The notes: generated from the sequence alone by a model not told the origin. Shown: positions 1 to 10,220, numbered from the stretch's first letter. The stretch is DNA of 64,000 nt from Hyphococcus sp. (GCA_021776335.1 JAJFGB010000009.1:186001-250000), one strand, 5' to 3'. A program made the numbers and translations.

Positions 1-1
1 T

Positions 2-532
2 GTTGCGGCTGATTTGGCCCGACTTTATCTTACTGACGACAAGCCGGTTATGGCGTTACAGGTTTTGCGTTCAACGCGCTTGGCGCGATTACCAGCGGCG
101 GTCAATGATCAACGCCGCTGGCTAGAGGCGAGGGCCTTAATCGGCACCGGCGACCAATTAGCTGCGTTGACGCTTTTAAAAAATGACACGAGCACGGAGG
201 GCGCCAAGCTCAGCGGTGAAGTCTATTGGTCTCAGCAGCAATGGGTGTTGGCCGGCGATGCCTTTAGATTGGCGGCGGCGCTCCCAACAGAGATCGATGA
301 GCAACTTAGTCGTGATCAAAGCGTATTGGTTCTGCGTGCTGCATCGGCCTATGGCCTTGCCAGCGCACGATCAGAGCTACGTAGTCTCGGTCGCAGTGTT
401 TCAGGAAAGCTGGCTGATACCGATGCAAACCATCTTCTTGAGGGGCTCGCCTTTGGCGGCCTCGCGGACGATCCCGCAGAGTTTCGGGCTGCGTATCGTG
501 CTTTTTTTGGCGATCCCGCAACCGCCAGTTAG
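2..532 (+). CDS. C-terminal part of a helical-repeat (TPR-like) protein, 5' end outside window
   Basis: The reading frame is open from the first bases of the window and stops with TAG, so only the last ~176 residues are present. The sequence is Ala/Leu-rich with alternating short helices of TPR/SEL1 character, for example the segment around GEVYWSQQQW and DAFRLAAALP. No catalytic motif is visible. The true start lies upstream, and a TTG at 14 is only an internal codon. A structural or scaffold role is a guess; the family is not recognised with certainty. Confidence 0.6.
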   Translation, partial: VAADLARLYLTDDKPVMALQVLRSTRLARLPAAVNDQRRWLEARALIGTGDQLAALTLLKNDTSTEGAKLSGEVYWSQQQWVLAGDAFRLAAALPTEIDEQLSRDQSVLVLRAASAYGLASARSELRSLGRSVSGKLADTDANHLLEGLAFGGLADDPAEFRAAYRAFFGDPATAS

Positions 533-657
533 GCGCCGCGCGAAAACTATGTGGCAGTTTATTACTGAACCGCGCCAGCATTGCCGACAGCATGAGCATC
601 AGAGAAATTGATCCATCGTGTAAAGTGAAATGTTTCGCGCGCCGATCGCCGTTACAT

Positions 658-2991
658 TCAATCTTCAGCGACCGCGTCGGTTGCGGAATGGGGCGTGGGT
701 TTTTCAACCACCGCGGCGCGGCGCGATTTTTTTCGCTTCCAGCCCTTTGGCCAGAAATGCGTCGGCATCATTTGATATTTACGCGTAAGGAAGTTCTTGT
801 GGCGCTTTTTACGCAGCTTTGGTTTTGTGGCTTCTTTGTCCAGCACATCAACAAGATCACCCTGTGGGAGAGGGGCGGACATCAGATCCGTCAACTTTCC
901 TGCGGGTAGCACAGCATCGATCTCGCTTGGCTCGGTCCCTGCGGGAATTGCGTCCTCATCAGCTTCGACTGTCGGCGCATCTGCCATATATGCTTCGAGC
1001 GCCGTCGGAGGTTCGGGCCGTCGTTGCGGCGAAGGCGCCGGCGTCGGTTCATCGTCGCGGAGAGCCGGGTTGCCGACCCGGATACCTGGTCGAAAATAGG
1101 CGCGCGCGGCGCCAACAGACATCGAAATCTTATCCAGCGGGTCTTTGGCGTCGGCTGCGTCCGGCGGAGGGACAGGCGCAGCCTTGGATGCGTCGGTTGT
1201 TGCTGCCGGATCTTCAGTTTTCCCGGCCGTTTTCTTGTGGCTCTCTGGATCGCTGGCGCTCGCTGGAGGCTCTGCAGGTTTTGCGTCTTTGGGTTTTGTC
1301 GCCGACGGTTTGGATTTGTTTTTGTCGCTGGTATCTTTGGCGGTCGCTGTTTTTTCTTTTACGACGGGTGGTAAGTCGAGCGTGCGATCAGGCGCCGCAG
1401 GTTCTGATGCGTCGGGTTTCTTTGCAGCGGACGCTGATTGAATTTCCGCGACCGAAGGTTTTTCTTCTTTGACTGGTGGTTTGACGGCAGCGTCAGGGAC
1501 CGGTGGGTCCCATGCTGCGGGTCCTGCATCACTCGGTTTGGATGCAACGGTTTCCGAAAGCGTTGGTTTTTCTTCATTGATTGGCGCAGCATCGGCGGCA
1601 GCCTCAAGGGCGCCGGGTTCTGATGAAGCTGCGCCAGGCGCTGGTGTTTGTGGTGCGGCAAGTTTTTCAGAGGTTTTGGATTTCTCTGCGGCTTCCAATT
1701 CGACGGATTCCGGTTCGGGCGTTGCAGTGTCGCTGCCGGCCGCAAATTCCTTGTTCAACTGCTCCTGCAAATCACGCGGCGCTCGCGCTGACGGAAATGC
1801 GTTTTCAGACGGAGGATTTGTTTGCTTTGCGTCCTCGGCTTTCCGCTTGGCATGCGCCATTTTTGCCTTGGCGCGTTCTATTGCAGCAGCCTTTCGCACG
1901 TCGCGCGCTTTGGCGCGCTTGGCGAGCGCCAGTGCCTTTGCTTTTTCGCGCGCCTTGGCTTTTTTGGCGTCATCTGAGGGAGCGCCTGCTTCTTTGATCC
2001 CGGTTGCAGGCGCCTCAACCTCTTTTTTCATTGCATCAGTAGTGGTTGCGATACGCTTGTTCAGATTATCAACAATTTCCACACTCTTTGCGGTCGCTTC
2101 ACCGGAGTCTGTTTCCGAGCCGGAGTCAGCAGCCGACGGCGATGGCGCCTCGGTGCGGAATAGTGCGGTCAGGCTTTCTGCATCGAGCGGCTCGAGTTCC
2201 AATAATTTTCGCACTTCATTGACCCTGCCAGGGCGAAAATCACTCAGGTCGCCGACTTTGGCGAGATGATTGCCTTGCGCGGCGGTAAAACCGAGCCCAC
2301 GCAACGCCGCGAGAGAGGCCTGATCCTCCACACCAACGGCGGTGATGGCCGCATTCGCTCTGCTGGCAATTTCCAGAAGGTCGGCAATGGCGCTCAGGCC
2401 CGGGCCGCGTACGGTTCGGGCAAAACGCAAGATTGCAGAACCGCCGGTTTTGATCTCATCGAATGGAAAAGGGTCAATATTGCGCAGAAGGTCATTGGCT
2501 CGCCCGCGAACCTCTATGGCGAGGCGGGCGCCGGTTTCATTCAGCCGGGCAAAATAGGCGGAAGCGGTATTCAGATCGAGATCGACCGGCGGCATCGGGC
2601 ATTCCAGCGTCACCAGATCCGGTGAAAAGTCGCGGTCCCGTAGCACTTTGGCGAAATGCGTTGTGAAAGCATCGTCGCTCAGATCGCTGAGTGCGAGATT
2701 AATCGAAAATCCTGGGGCATAGGGGCCTCGCCAGTCGGAATAGGCATTGAGCGCGCCCGCCAATACGTAGCGCGTGAGCTCGCTCATTCGGCCCTGGGTT
2801 TCGAAAAATGAGATAAACGCGCCCGGCGGCAAGACGCCCAGTGACGGGTGGCGCCAGCGAACAAAGGTTTCAACGCGCGCAAGGGCGCCATTACCGAGGT
2901 CAAAGATCGGTTGAAAAAGGACCTCGAATTCCTTGTTATTTAAGGCATTATCTATGTCGACATTAGAAAGTCGAACTGCCTGAGCGCCCAT
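658..2991 (-). CDS. Degenerate EAL-domain protein with long Lys/Ala/Pro-rich C-terminal region
   Basis: The first ~260 residues resemble the c-di-GMP phosphodiesterase (EAL) fold. The motifs are eroded: EAL is ETF (ETFVRWRHP), the usual DDFG is EVRG, and the KID motif reads IKTG, so the metal-binding Asp residues are missing. A GVED...QGN stretch near the end matches the EAL C-terminal EGVE...QG signature only partly. After that come ~450 residues of low-complexity, charged and probably disordered sequence, first Lys/Ala-rich then Pro/Glu/Ser-rich, ending in a basic tail. An upstream ATG at 3030 is in frame, but GGAGGG sits 8 bases before the ATG at 2991, which I take as the start. Inference: a non-catalytic regulator, possibly a c-di-GMP or protein-binding scaffold. 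Confidence 0.8.
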   Translation of the reverse strand: MGAQAVRLSNVDIDNALNNKEFEVLFQPIFDLGNGALARVETFVRWRHPSLGVLPPGAFISFFETQGRMSELTRYVLAGALNAYSDWRGPYAPGFSINLALSDLSDDAFTTHFAKVLRDRDFSPDLVTLECPMPPVDLDLNTASAYFARLNETGARLAIEVRGRANDLLRNIDPFPFDEIKTGGSAILRFARTVRGPGLSAIADLLEIASRANAAITAVGVEDQASLAALRGLGFTAAQGNHLAKVGDLSDFRPGRVNEVRKLLELEPLDAESLTALFRTEAPSPSAADSGSETDSGEATAKSVEIVDNLNKRIATTTDAMKKEVEAPATGIKEAGAPSDDAKKAKAREKAKALALAKRAKARDVRKAAAIERAKAKMAHAKRKAEDAKQTNPPSENAFPSARAPRDLQEQLNKEFAAGSDTATPEPESVELEAAEKSKTSEKLAAPQTPAPGAASSEPGALEAAADAAPINEEKPTLSETVASKPSDAGPAAWDPPVPDAAVKPPVKEEKPSVAEIQSASAAKKPDASEPAAPDRTLDLPPVVKEKTATAKDTSDKNKSKPSATKPKDAKPAEPPASASDPESHKKTAGKTEDPAATTDASKAAPVPPPDAADAKDPLDKISMSVGAARAYFRPGIRVGNPALRDDEPTPAPSPQRRPEPPTALEAYMADAPTVEADEDAIPAGTEPSEIDAVLPAGKLTDLMSAPLPQGDLVDVLDKEATKPKLRKKRHKNFLTRKYQMMPTHFWPKGWKRKKSRRAAVVEKPTPHSATDAVAED

Positions 2992-3122
2992 CCGTATTCC
3001 CTCCGTCAGCCAAACGGCCAAAGCCCCCATTCTTAGAGTTCGTCCATCTTCCTAGGCGCGGGTTAATTCTCGCTGAATAGGTTTTATGGGGCAGACGCTC
3101 TGGCTGACATTCAGAAGGGACA

Positions 3123-3290
3123 ATGTGGCGATTCACCAAAAAACGTAAAGTATTTGTGAACTTTCACTGGCTCTGCGGCGCCAGAGGCGGCAGCGCCGCA
3201 AAACTGATCGTTGAATCGGCTGATCCGCCTGCGGTGGCGGACGACATCGACCGGCTCCTGACCAGCCGCCAGGCGGCTTTGAACGGTTAA
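3123..3290 (+). CDS. Small hypothetical protein (55 aa)
   Basis: ATG at 3123 follows AAGGGA closely and the frame runs 55 codons to TAA. The N-terminus is very basic (MWRFTKKRKVFV). The middle has a Gly-rich turn (CGARGGSAAK). The C-terminus looks like an amphipathic helix (DDIDRLLTSRQAALNG). It lies between the divergent EAL-like gene and the end of nadK. I do not recognise the family. Composition looks coding, but the short length keeps confidence moderate. Confidence 0.45.
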   Translation: MWRFTKKRKVFVNFHWLCGARGGSAAKLIVESADPPAVADDIDRLLTSRQAALNG

Positions 3291-3319
3291 AAGTCTAACA
3301 TTCAGGCCCGGATAACAAT

Positions 3320-4087
3320 CTAATAATCGAATTGCTCGCGCAATATACGTTCGTCCAGCGAATGACCCCGGTCGAATAGAAGTGTCATAGATATCGAGCG
3401 GTCTTCTTCGGCGGTGACGGAGACAGCGTCTCGCACTTCGTAATTGTCGGCCACGGCGGAAACCGGCCGGCGTTCGGGATGTTCGGCTTCAAACGTGACA
3501 ATTGCGTCATGAGGGACAAGCGCGCCCTGCCAGCGGCGCGGCCGGAAAGCGCTGATCGGGGTCAACGCCAATAGCTGTGCATTGATTGGCAGGATGGGCC
3601 CATGGGCGGATAAATTATAGGCTGTCGAGCCTGCAGGCGTTGACAACAGAACGCCGTCGCAAATCAGCGATTCCATCCTGACCTTGCCATTCACGATAAT
3701 TTTCACGCGCGCGCTTTGCCGCGTCTGGCGGAACAATGAAATCTCATTGATCGCTTTGGCGGTTTCGGTCCGTCCGTCGATCGTCGTTGCGGTCATCGTC
3801 AACGGGTGAATGATGGCTGCCTCAGCGTCGGCGATTTTCTCTGCCAGTCCGTCTATGTCATGGGGGTTCATCAAAAAACCGACCGTGCCGCAATTAACGC
3901 CATAAATCGGTTTGTCGCCGCCCATATGGGCGCGCAATGTTTCCAGCATAAAGCCGTCGCCGCCGATGGCGACGATCACGTCTGCGTCATTCGGCGAGCA
4001 CGCGCCATAGCGCGCGGTGAGTTCTTTGTGGGCCGCCACTGCTTCAGGTCTGTCGCCGGCCAGAAATGCCAGTTTTTGGTGCGCCAT
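3320..4087 (-). CDS. nadK: NAD kinase
   Basis: Phosphorylates NAD to NADP with ATP in the cytosol. The ATP-grasping GGDG motif is at residues 42-45 (AIGGDGFML). The conserved NxGxxGFL element is seen as VNCGTVGFL, and the NAD-binding STPxGSTAYNLSAHGP block is present. At 255 aa it has the short form usual in Alphaproteobacteria. Its start is 82 bp from the divergent egtB start, so the two genes probably use back-to-back promoters. Confidence 0.95.
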   Translation of the reverse strand: MAHQKLAFLAGDRPEAVAAHKELTARYGACSPNDADVIVAIGGDGFMLETLRAHMGGDKPIYGVNCGTVGFLMNPHDIDGLAEKIADAEAAIIHPLTMTATTIDGRTETAKAINEISLFRQTRQSARVKIIVNGKVRMESLICDGVLLSTPAGSTAYNLSAHGPILPINAQLLALTPISAFRPRRWQGALVPHDAIVTFEAEHPERRPVSAVADNYEVRDAVSVTAEEDRSISMTLLFDRGHSLDERILREQFDY

Positions 4088-4169
4088 AGGGCCTCTCGCC
4101 GCGGTTGGCTTTTACGCGTTGGTTGGTATGATAGGCGGGCGCGCGCAAGAAAGGAATGCGCTGACTGAT

Positions 4170-5447
4170 ATGGCGTTTGATTCTCCGATTTTGACCGACC
4201 GCTCCGCGCTCATCACCAAATTTAAAAAGGTGCGCGGCGATAGTGAACGCCTCGCGGCGCCGCTGACGCCGGAAGACTGGATGCTGCAATCAATGCCGGA
4301 AGCAAGCCCGGTGAAGTGGAATCTGGCCCATACCAGCTGGTTTTTTGAAACCTTTATCCTCAATGTTCATGCGCCGGAGTATAAGACGTTTCATCCGAAA
4401 TTCGGTTATCTTTTTAATTCCTATTATAATCAGGTCGGTAAAATGCATCCGCGTCCCGAACGTGGACTGTTGTCGCGACCGACCGCTGAGGAAATTCTGG
4501 CTTTTCGCAATCATGTGGACAGCGCTATTGAAAAATTCATCAGCGAAACAAGCGACCAGTTGATTGACGAAATTGCGCCCTTGATGGCGCTTGGCTTTGC
4601 CCATGAGCAGCAGCATCAAGAGCTATTGCTGACGGATCTGAAGCATGCGCTTTTTCAAAACCCGTTGTCGCCAGCTTTATATGATGACCCGTCGCCTGAT
4701 GAAGATTTAGCGGCGGCGCCCGTGCATTGGGAAAGAATGGAAGGCGGCTTGTGCGAGATCGGCTGGAACGGTGAGGGCTTTGCTTTTGATAATGAAGGCC
4801 CGCGGCACAAGGTTTATCTTCACCCCTTTGAGCTGGCGTGCCGGCCAGTGACAAATGCTGACTATCTCGAATTCATCGAAGATGGCGGTTATGAAAATCC
4901 GACCCATTGGCTTGCAGATGCCTGGGAAGCCATAAAAAGTGAAAACTGGCAGGCGCCGATATACTGGCGCAAGGCGCAATACACATGGCGCGAATATACA
5001 GTGTTTGGCGAACGATCGCTCAATCTGCAGGCGCCGGTTTGCCATGTCAGTTATTACGAAGCTGCTGCCTATGCGTCCTGGGCTGGCGCGCGTCTGCCGA
5101 CGGAGTTTGAATGGGAGGCGGCAGCATCGCTATTCCCGCTTAAGGGCCGGTTCCTTGAAGATGGCGCTCCGATGGCCCCCGGTGCGGGCGCGGGCGGCGA
5201 CCGTTTGCTCCAGCTTTTCGGTGATATCTGGGAATGGACGGCGAGCCCTTACGTTGCATATCCCGGCTATGCGCCGCCATCGGGTCCGATTGGCGAATAT
5301 AACGGCAAGTTTATGTCCGGTCAGATGGTCCTGAAGGGCGGATCATGCGCCACGCCGGCTGACCATATGCGCGTCAGCTATCGAAATTTCTTTCCGCCCT
5401 CCGCGCGCTGGCAATTTTCCGGTTTCCGGCTCGCCCGCGACCTTTAA
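4170..5447 (+). CDS. egtB: Ergothioneine biosynthesis sulfoxide synthase EgtB
   Basis: Non-heme iron enzyme that joins hercynine to a thiol (gamma-Glu-Cys or Cys) with oxygen in ergothioneine synthesis. The N-terminal DinB-like domain carries the iron histidines: NLAHTSWFFE (His54) and the HEQQHQE motif near residues 149-153. The C-terminal half is an FGE-sulfatase domain with PTEFEWEAA, DIWEWTASPY and a GGSC...RNFFPP...GFRLARD ending. At 425 aa it has typical length. In-frame codons continue upstream to about 4017, but that stretch is antisense to the nadK start, so I use the ATG at 4170. No egtD lies next to it in this window, which is unusual for proteobacterial egtB loci. Confidence 0.93.
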   Translation: MAFDSPILTDRSALITKFKKVRGDSERLAAPLTPEDWMLQSMPEASPVKWNLAHTSWFFETFILNVHAPEYKTFHPKFGYLFNSYYNQVGKMHPRPERGLLSRPTAEEILAFRNHVDSAIEKFISETSDQLIDEIAPLMALGFAHEQQHQELLLTDLKHALFQNPLSPALYDDPSPDEDLAAAPVHWERMEGGLCEIGWNGEGFAFDNEGPRHKVYLHPFELACRPVTNADYLEFIEDGGYENPTHWLADAWEAIKSENWQAPIYWRKAQYTWREYTVFGERSLNLQAPVCHVSYYEAAAYASWAGARLPTEFEWEAAASLFPLKGRFLEDGAPMAPGAGAGGDRLLQLFGDIWEWTASPYVAYPGYAPPSGPIGEYNGKFMSGQMVLKGGSCATPADHMRVSYRNFFPPSARWQFSGFRLARDL

Positions 5448-5532
5448 CTCCTGATCTGCAATTCATGCATGCGCGATAGCGTCTGTTGGCCTATGCTTGG
5501 GAAAAAAGAGCCGCCAGCAGGGAGACACAATC

Positions 5533-6366
5533 ATGAATACGCAAGCACAGACCGCCGAAGCTGTGGGCCAATCCCCGGGCTTTGACATTCCCGATCCGCT
5601 CACCCTGCCGTCATTGAAGGGCAAGATAGGCGAAGAGGAATGGCGTCTCAGATGTGATCTCGCGGCAACCTATCGGCTTGCAGCGCTTTATGGCTGGGAT
5701 GATATGATTTTCACGCATATTTCCGTGCGCTGTCCCGATGAGGGCGGTAAGGAGCGGTTTTTGATCAACCCTTATGGCGTTTTCTTTGATGAGATGACCG
5801 CGACGTCATTGGTGAAGGTTGATATTGATGGCAATATTGTCGGCGAAACGCCCTATTTTTCAAACCCAGCGGGTTTTATAATTCATTCCGCGTTGCATAT
5901 GTCACGTGACGATGCACATGCTGTTCTTCATCTGCATACGCCCTATGGCGTTGCCGTGTCAGCGCAGCAGGGTGGGTTGAAACGATATTCACAATTCGCA
6001 ATGGTTGTTCATGACGATATTGCCTACCATGATTATGAAGGCATCGCGACGGATCGTGATGAACGCGAACGCCTTGTTGCGGATATGGGTAATCACGGTT
6101 TCCTGATTCTGCGCAATCACGGTACGCTGACTGTGGGCGACAATTGCGCCATTGCATTTTTGCGCATGTATTTTCTGGAGCAAGCATGCCGCGCGCAAAT
6201 TCTGGCGCAATCCGATACGAAAGAACCACTTGAAGAACCGCCGGCAATGAGCGCCAAAGTTCTACAGCAAGGCGGCCCAGCTTTTGCGACGGGCTTTGGC
6301 GACAATCTCGCCTGGCCTGGCCTTATCCGAAAAATCCGCCGCGAAAATCCCGGTTACGACATTTAA
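5533..6366 (+). CDS. Class II aldolase/adducin family protein
   Basis: Zn-dependent aldolase-fold protein of the FucA/AraD/adducin superfamily. Visible are the first part of the active site (THISVRCP), the phosphate-loop-like NPYGVFFDEMT, the metal-binding HLHTPYG, and NHGTLTVG, which supplies another conserved His. The start is fixed by GGGAG 8 bases upstream of ATG 5533; an in-frame ATG at 5497 has no ribosome site. The protein ends four bases into the convergent cytochrome gene. Substrate cannot be told from sequence; many members of this subgroup in Alphaproteobacteria are of unknown function. Confidence 0.88.
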   Translation: MNTQAQTAEAVGQSPGFDIPDPLTLPSLKGKIGEEEWRLRCDLAATYRLAALYGWDDMIFTHISVRCPDEGGKERFLINPYGVFFDEMTATSLVKVDIDGNIVGETPYFSNPAGFIIHSALHMSRDDAHAVLHLHTPYGVAVSAQQGGLKRYSQFAMVVHDDIAYHDYEGIATDRDERERLVADMGNHGFLILRNHGTLTVGDNCAIAFLRMYFLEQACRAQILAQSDTKEPLEEPPAMSAKVLQQGGPAFATGFGDNLAWPGLIRKIRRENPGYDI

Positions 6367-6845
6367 TTTGCGTCAGCTTGTAACGTCTTCAGAAAAGCGA
6401 TGATATTGGCGCGCTTTTCCGCGTCGCGCTGGCCCGCATAGGCCATGCGGTTGCCGCGCACCAGGGCGCCCGGGTTTGCGATGAACGCGTCGAGCGTTTC
6501 ATCATCCCAGGTAAGGCCGGCGCTGCTTAAAGCCGAGGAATAAGCGAAACCTTCGCGGCTCGCAGCCGGCTGGCCATAAACGCCATAAAGATTAGGCCCG
6601 ACTCGGGCGGCGCCACCTTCATCCACGGAATGGCACACAGCGCAGGCGTTAAAAGCTTTGCGCCCCAATTCAACGGGGGAGGCTGTTTCAGCGGCTGCCT
6701 CTGGCGCGGCGGCAGGTGTCGGCGCTGCCGCTGGCGGCGCGCTTTCGGATTGTGGTTGGGCGGGAGCGGCGCTGGAGGGCGCTTGCTCCTCGCTTCCACA
6801 AGCGGCGAGAAGGAGGGCGGCGGCGAGGGTGAGATGTATTTTCAT
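6363..6845 (-). CDS. Class I c-type cytochrome, probable lipoprotein
   Basis: A signal peptide ends in a lipobox (LLLAACGS), predicting a lipid-anchored periplasmic protein. A Pro/Ala/Glu-rich linker of about 40 residues follows. The C-terminal ~100 residues are a mitochondrial-like cytochrome c with CAVCH heme attachment, VGPNLYGVYG, and the distal Met in GNRMAY. It probably carries electrons in the periplasm; the partner is not known. It converges with the aldolase gene, overlapping its stop by 4 bp. Confidence 0.9.
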   Translation of the reverse strand: MKIHLTLAAALLLAACGSEEQAPSSAAPAQPQSESAPPAAAPTPAAAPEAAAETASPVELGRKAFNACAVCHSVDEGGAARVGPNLYGVYGQPAASREGFAYSSALSSAGLTWDDETLDAFIANPGALVRGNRMAYAGQRDAEKRANIIAFLKTLQADAN

Positions 6846-6917
6846 GCGGGTATTGTAGCAAGCTGCAGGTTCTTTGCTAGCCCCCGGGGCTCGCGCCGTC
6901 GGATATGTTGATATATC

Positions 6918-9899
6918 TCAGGCTTGCTTTTGTGTTCCCGGGGCGGCGTTTTTTACTCCCCATTTTTCGACGATGGCGTCGAGATCATCCTGCTTGATCG
7001 GTTTGCTCAGATAATCGTCGAAGCCCATCTGCATGAAACGTTCTTGATCGCCTTTCATGGCGTGCGCTGTGATGGCGACAATCGGTGTTGCTGGTCGATT
7101 CTTATCCGCTTCAAATGAACGGATTGCCTTAAACGCTTCGATGCCGTCCATGACTGGCATGCTGATGTCCATCAATACGATGTCGAAAGATTCGTTACGG
7201 TAGGCTTCGTAAGCAACACGGCCGTTTTCGACAAGCGTGACGTCGACATTTTGGGATTCGAGCATATTTTCGATGACCTGCCGATTGACCGCATTATCTT
7301 CCGCAACCAGAACGCTGCTGCGATGATTTGTTTTGGCGATGTCGCGCGCAGGCTTACCGTTGTCTTGCTCTCTGGCTTTCTGTCTCAGCTGCTCGATATT
7401 TTTGTCAACCATCATTCGGCTGATGGAATTCATCAAAGCCTGCGCGCGCGCCGGCTTTGTTAAATATTCAGTTACGCCGATCTTGCGGAACGTGGCTGCC
7501 AGTCCTTCTGTATCAACGGACGACAAGATGATAATCTGGACATCCGAAATTTTCGGATCGGCTTTGATCGCACGTGCGAGCTCCGCGCCGTCCATTTCCG
7601 GCATGTGGTAATCTAGGAGAGCAATCGAATAGGGCTCGCCACGCGAAGCTGCGCTTTTGAGTTCTTCAAGTGCTTTCGGCCCATTGTCGACAGGCACGGG
7701 TATGCCGCCCCAGCAGGTGAGCAACTCTCCAAAAATACTGCGATTCACATCGAGGTCATCGACAACAAGAATTTTGTTTTGCTTCAAATCAATCTCGGTT
7801 GATTCCGCATTTTCCGGTGCATCTTCAGCGACGGGCAGCTCTATCGTAATATAAAATGTCGAGCCCTTGCCGTGGACAGAGTCAGCGTCGATCATACCGC
7901 CCATTGCTTCGATCAAGCGACGTGTGATGCTGAGACCGAGACCGGTGCCGCCATATTTTCGCGTTGTGGAGCTCTCCGCCTGCGTGAATTCGTCAAAGAC
8001 TGTTTCCAGTTTTTCGGGAGGAATGCCGATACCCGTGTCTTCAACAGAAATCCGGATATTTGCTGTGTCAGTCGGGGGGGCGGACGTAACGTCAAGTATC
8101 ACATACCCTTCCTGGGTAAACTTGATTGCGTTCCCGACAAGGTTTGTAACGGCTTGACGGATGCGGCCCGCGTCACCGATCACGAAGCGTGGGACATTCG
8201 GGTGGCACCTGACAACAAGTTCGATGCCCTTTTCCCGGGCGCCGCTGCTAAGCAACGTCACGACATCCTCGACCGCCATGCGCATGTCGAACGGCGCGGC
8301 GTCGAATTCCATCATACCCGCTTCGATTTTTGAAAAATCAAGAATATCATTGATGATCGTCAACAGCGCTGACCCAGATTTATAGATTGTATCGACAAAC
8401 ATCCCTTGCTTCTCATCAAGGGTGGTTTTCTTGAGCAGCTCGGACATGCCGAGAACGCCATTCATTGGTGTGCGAATCTCATGACTCATAGATGCAAGAA
8501 ATTCTGATTTTGCAACGCTTGCCGATTCGGCTCTGCTGCGCGCTTCAGCAAGGCGGCGTGCATATCGACGGAGCATCACGAGCGACGCTGCGCCGACGAT
8601 GACGATAGCGATCACCGCTAGAATGATCAGACGTTGAGCGCCAACAACACGACGTATGAGATTGTATTCCCGTTCGCTCGCGGCGGCGCGTTCCTCGGCC
8701 AAGGCCAGGTCAGCTTCCAACGACGCACGCAGCTCACGGGCGCCTTCGTTGAAATTTAAGGCGTTTGTGCGGACGAAATCCGCATGAAACTTGCGATAAA
8801 TGTCAAATGCTTGATCAGCATGCCCTTTGGAAAGCAAAATTTCTGCCTCAAGACGCTGCAGTGTCAGGCTTGCAACCGGATCGTTGCGAATTGAGATGAT
8901 TTCGCGCAATTCAACGAGGTCTTTTTCTGCTTCCGAAGTGCGCCCCATCCTGGCCAGAGCCAGCGTGCGGATTGAAAGGCCGCGCCAGCGGTAGTTGTCT
9001 GATCCAATCGAGGAGGCGAGCGCTCTATTTGCGCATTGCGCCGCACGCGGGAAATCTTCGGCGGCTTCTGCAGCGGTCGCGCAAATGAGGTCACCGTAAA
9101 ACTCCTCAATTGTCATTCCTGAGCGCACTGCTAGTTGTTGTTCGATGCCGACAATTTTCAGTGCAACGTCATGCGCTCCCGCTTTTGATGTCAGTTTGGC
9201 GAGACCATATAAGACCGCCAGTCCGTCAACCGGCGCCCCGCGCGCCTTATCGATATCAAGGTATTGTTCGGCGTTCTTGATGAAGGCAACATTATCTTCA
9301 AGCTTGGATGCGGCGAAACGGATGGAGTCGTGAAGCCCTGAGCGCAACGGCGCCGTCTCTGGTGTTGCCTCTATGATTGTCAACGCGTCACGCGCGATTT
9401 CCATCGCCTGACTGGGAAGTCCGACATCTGATAAGATCAAAGAATGCAGGCGGCCGCCAGCTGCAAGCAACCACGGCTCCTGAGGCTGGCTGAGGAGGTC
9501 CTTGAGGCCTTCCTGTGCACGCACATAATCGCCACCATGCGCATGAACAAAAAACCGTAATTGCTCCGCGGCAGCAACATGCCTGGGGTCGCCCGCGGCT
9601 TTGGCTTCTGTCTCATACAAAGAAAGCCATTCATTGCTATTTTCAGAATCGAACTTGACGGCATATTCGGTGGTGATATCGCGGATCAGCTCCAATCGCC
9701 TCGAGCCGGCCGGGGTAGCGAGGGCATCGCGCTTTTGTCTTTCCTTGCCGTCATGAGAAACAAAGAGCGCTTCATCGTGAATGCGATCCGCCAAACGCTC
9801 GGCATCACTGACCCAAGCGAGGTCCTCGGCGCCGAGAAGTGAAGCTGATGCAAGCCAAAGGACGGCGCCGATGAAGGAAATTCGAGCAAACACAACCAT
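6918..9899 (-). CDS. Hybrid sensor histidine kinase with two receiver domains
   Basis: 993 aa. A signal sequence is followed by a large periplasmic helical-repeat sensor region (about residues 25-400), one membrane helix ([20 protein letters not shown]), and a short coiled segment. The HisKA box carries the phospho-His in [12 protein letters not shown]. The HATPase has N, G1 and G2 boxes ([28 protein letters not shown]). The first receiver has its Asp in [11 protein letters not shown] and the second in [12 protein letters not shown]. No HPt domain is present, so phosphotransfer must use a separate protein. No response regulator gene is adjacent. A CtrA-like sequence lies about 44-59 bp upstream of the start. 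Confidence 0.93.
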   Translation of the reverse strand: MVVFARISFIGAVLWLASASLLGAEDLAWVSDAERLADRIHDEALFVSHDGKERQKRDALATPAGSRRLELIRDITTEYAVKFDSENSNEWLSLYETEAKAAGDPRHVAAAEQLRFFVHAHGGDYVRAQEGLKDLLSQPQEPWLLAAGGRLHSLILSDVGLPSQAMEIARDALTIIEATPETAPLRSGLHDSIRFAASKLEDNVAFIKNAEQYLDIDKARGAPVDGLAVLYGLAKLTSKAGAHDVALKIVGIEQQLAVRSGMTIEEFYGDLICATAAEAAEDFPRAAQCANRALASSIGSDNYRWRGLSIRTLALARMGRTSEAEKDLVELREIISIRNDPVASLTLQRLEAEILLSKGHADQAFDIYRKFHADFVRTNALNFNEGARELRASLEADLALAEERAAASEREYNLIRRVVGAQRLIILAVIAIVIVGAASLVMLRRYARRLAEARSRAESASVAKSEFLASMSHEIRTPMNGVLGMSELLKKTTLDEKQGMFVDTIYKSGSALLTIINDILDFSKIEAGMMEFDAAPFDMRMAVEDVVTLLSSGAREKGIELVVRCHPNVPRFVIGDAGRIRQAVTNLVGNAIKFTQEGYVILDVTSAPPTDTANIRISVEDTGIGIPPEKLETVFDEFTQAESSTTRKYGGTGLGLSITRRLIEAMGGMIDADSVHGKGSTFYITIELPVAEDAPENAESTEIDLKQNKILVVDDLDVNRSIFGELLTCWGGIPVPVDNGPKALEELKSAASRGEPYSIALLDYHMPEMDGAELARAIKADPKISDVQIIILSSVDTEGLAATFRKIGVTEYLTKPARAQALMNSISRMMVDKNIEQLRQKAREQDNGKPARDIAKTNHRSSVLVAEDNAVNRQVIENMLESQNVDVTLVENGRVAYEAYRNESFDIVLMDISMPVMDGIEAFKAIRSFEADKNRPATPIVAITAHAMKGDQERFMQMGFDDYLSKPIKQDDLDAIVEKWGVKNAAPGTQKQA

Positions 9900-10220
9900 T
9901 GTTGGCGTATATGATTTTTGTCTTACAAAAGTGCAAACAGGGTTAGCGGTTGGTTAAGAATTACGCGTATGTCGCAAGCGGCCTGACTGGCGCGCCGTGA
10001 CTATGATGTGCGGTGACTTTTCAGGCAGCGCTTTAATTGCTCTGTTATTGGCGCATGATGCACGCCGCTAAATGAAGGTCACCAGAGGCTGGCTCTCCGA
10101 CAACTGCCGACAAGCCAAAAAGCGTCGCTGTGATCCTACCTCTTGGGCTATTCCTGGGCTCGTTGCGCCTGCACACCCGCACTGATCGGCCCTTAGCCAA
10201 TTTTGCCCTTGCGCGGCGCC
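9900..10220. other. Intergenic region between hybrid kinase and attL
   Basis: No convincing gene. At 9943-9958 the sequence TTAG-N7-TTAAG differs by one base from the CtrA half-site pair TTAA-N7-TTAA and sits in the presumed promoter region of the hybrid kinase. The part nearest the prophage holds the upstream flank of tRNA-Thr; a -35-like TTGCGC lies at 10209-10214, with its -10 partner inside the att repeat. Open frames on the - strand across here are antisense products of the att region. Confidence 0.5.

Noticed and set aside
819-2269. Several long + strand open frames across the EAL-like gene
   Set aside because: They are antisense to its repetitive Lys/Ala and Pro/Glu-rich region; such repeats give open frames on the other strand and the products have no normal composition.
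5895-5910. TCACGTGA, a second CACGTG palindrome as possible parS
   Set aside because: The outer bases (TGTT and AACA) do not match the consensus. Other CACGTG matches (near 39570 and 49310) also fail.
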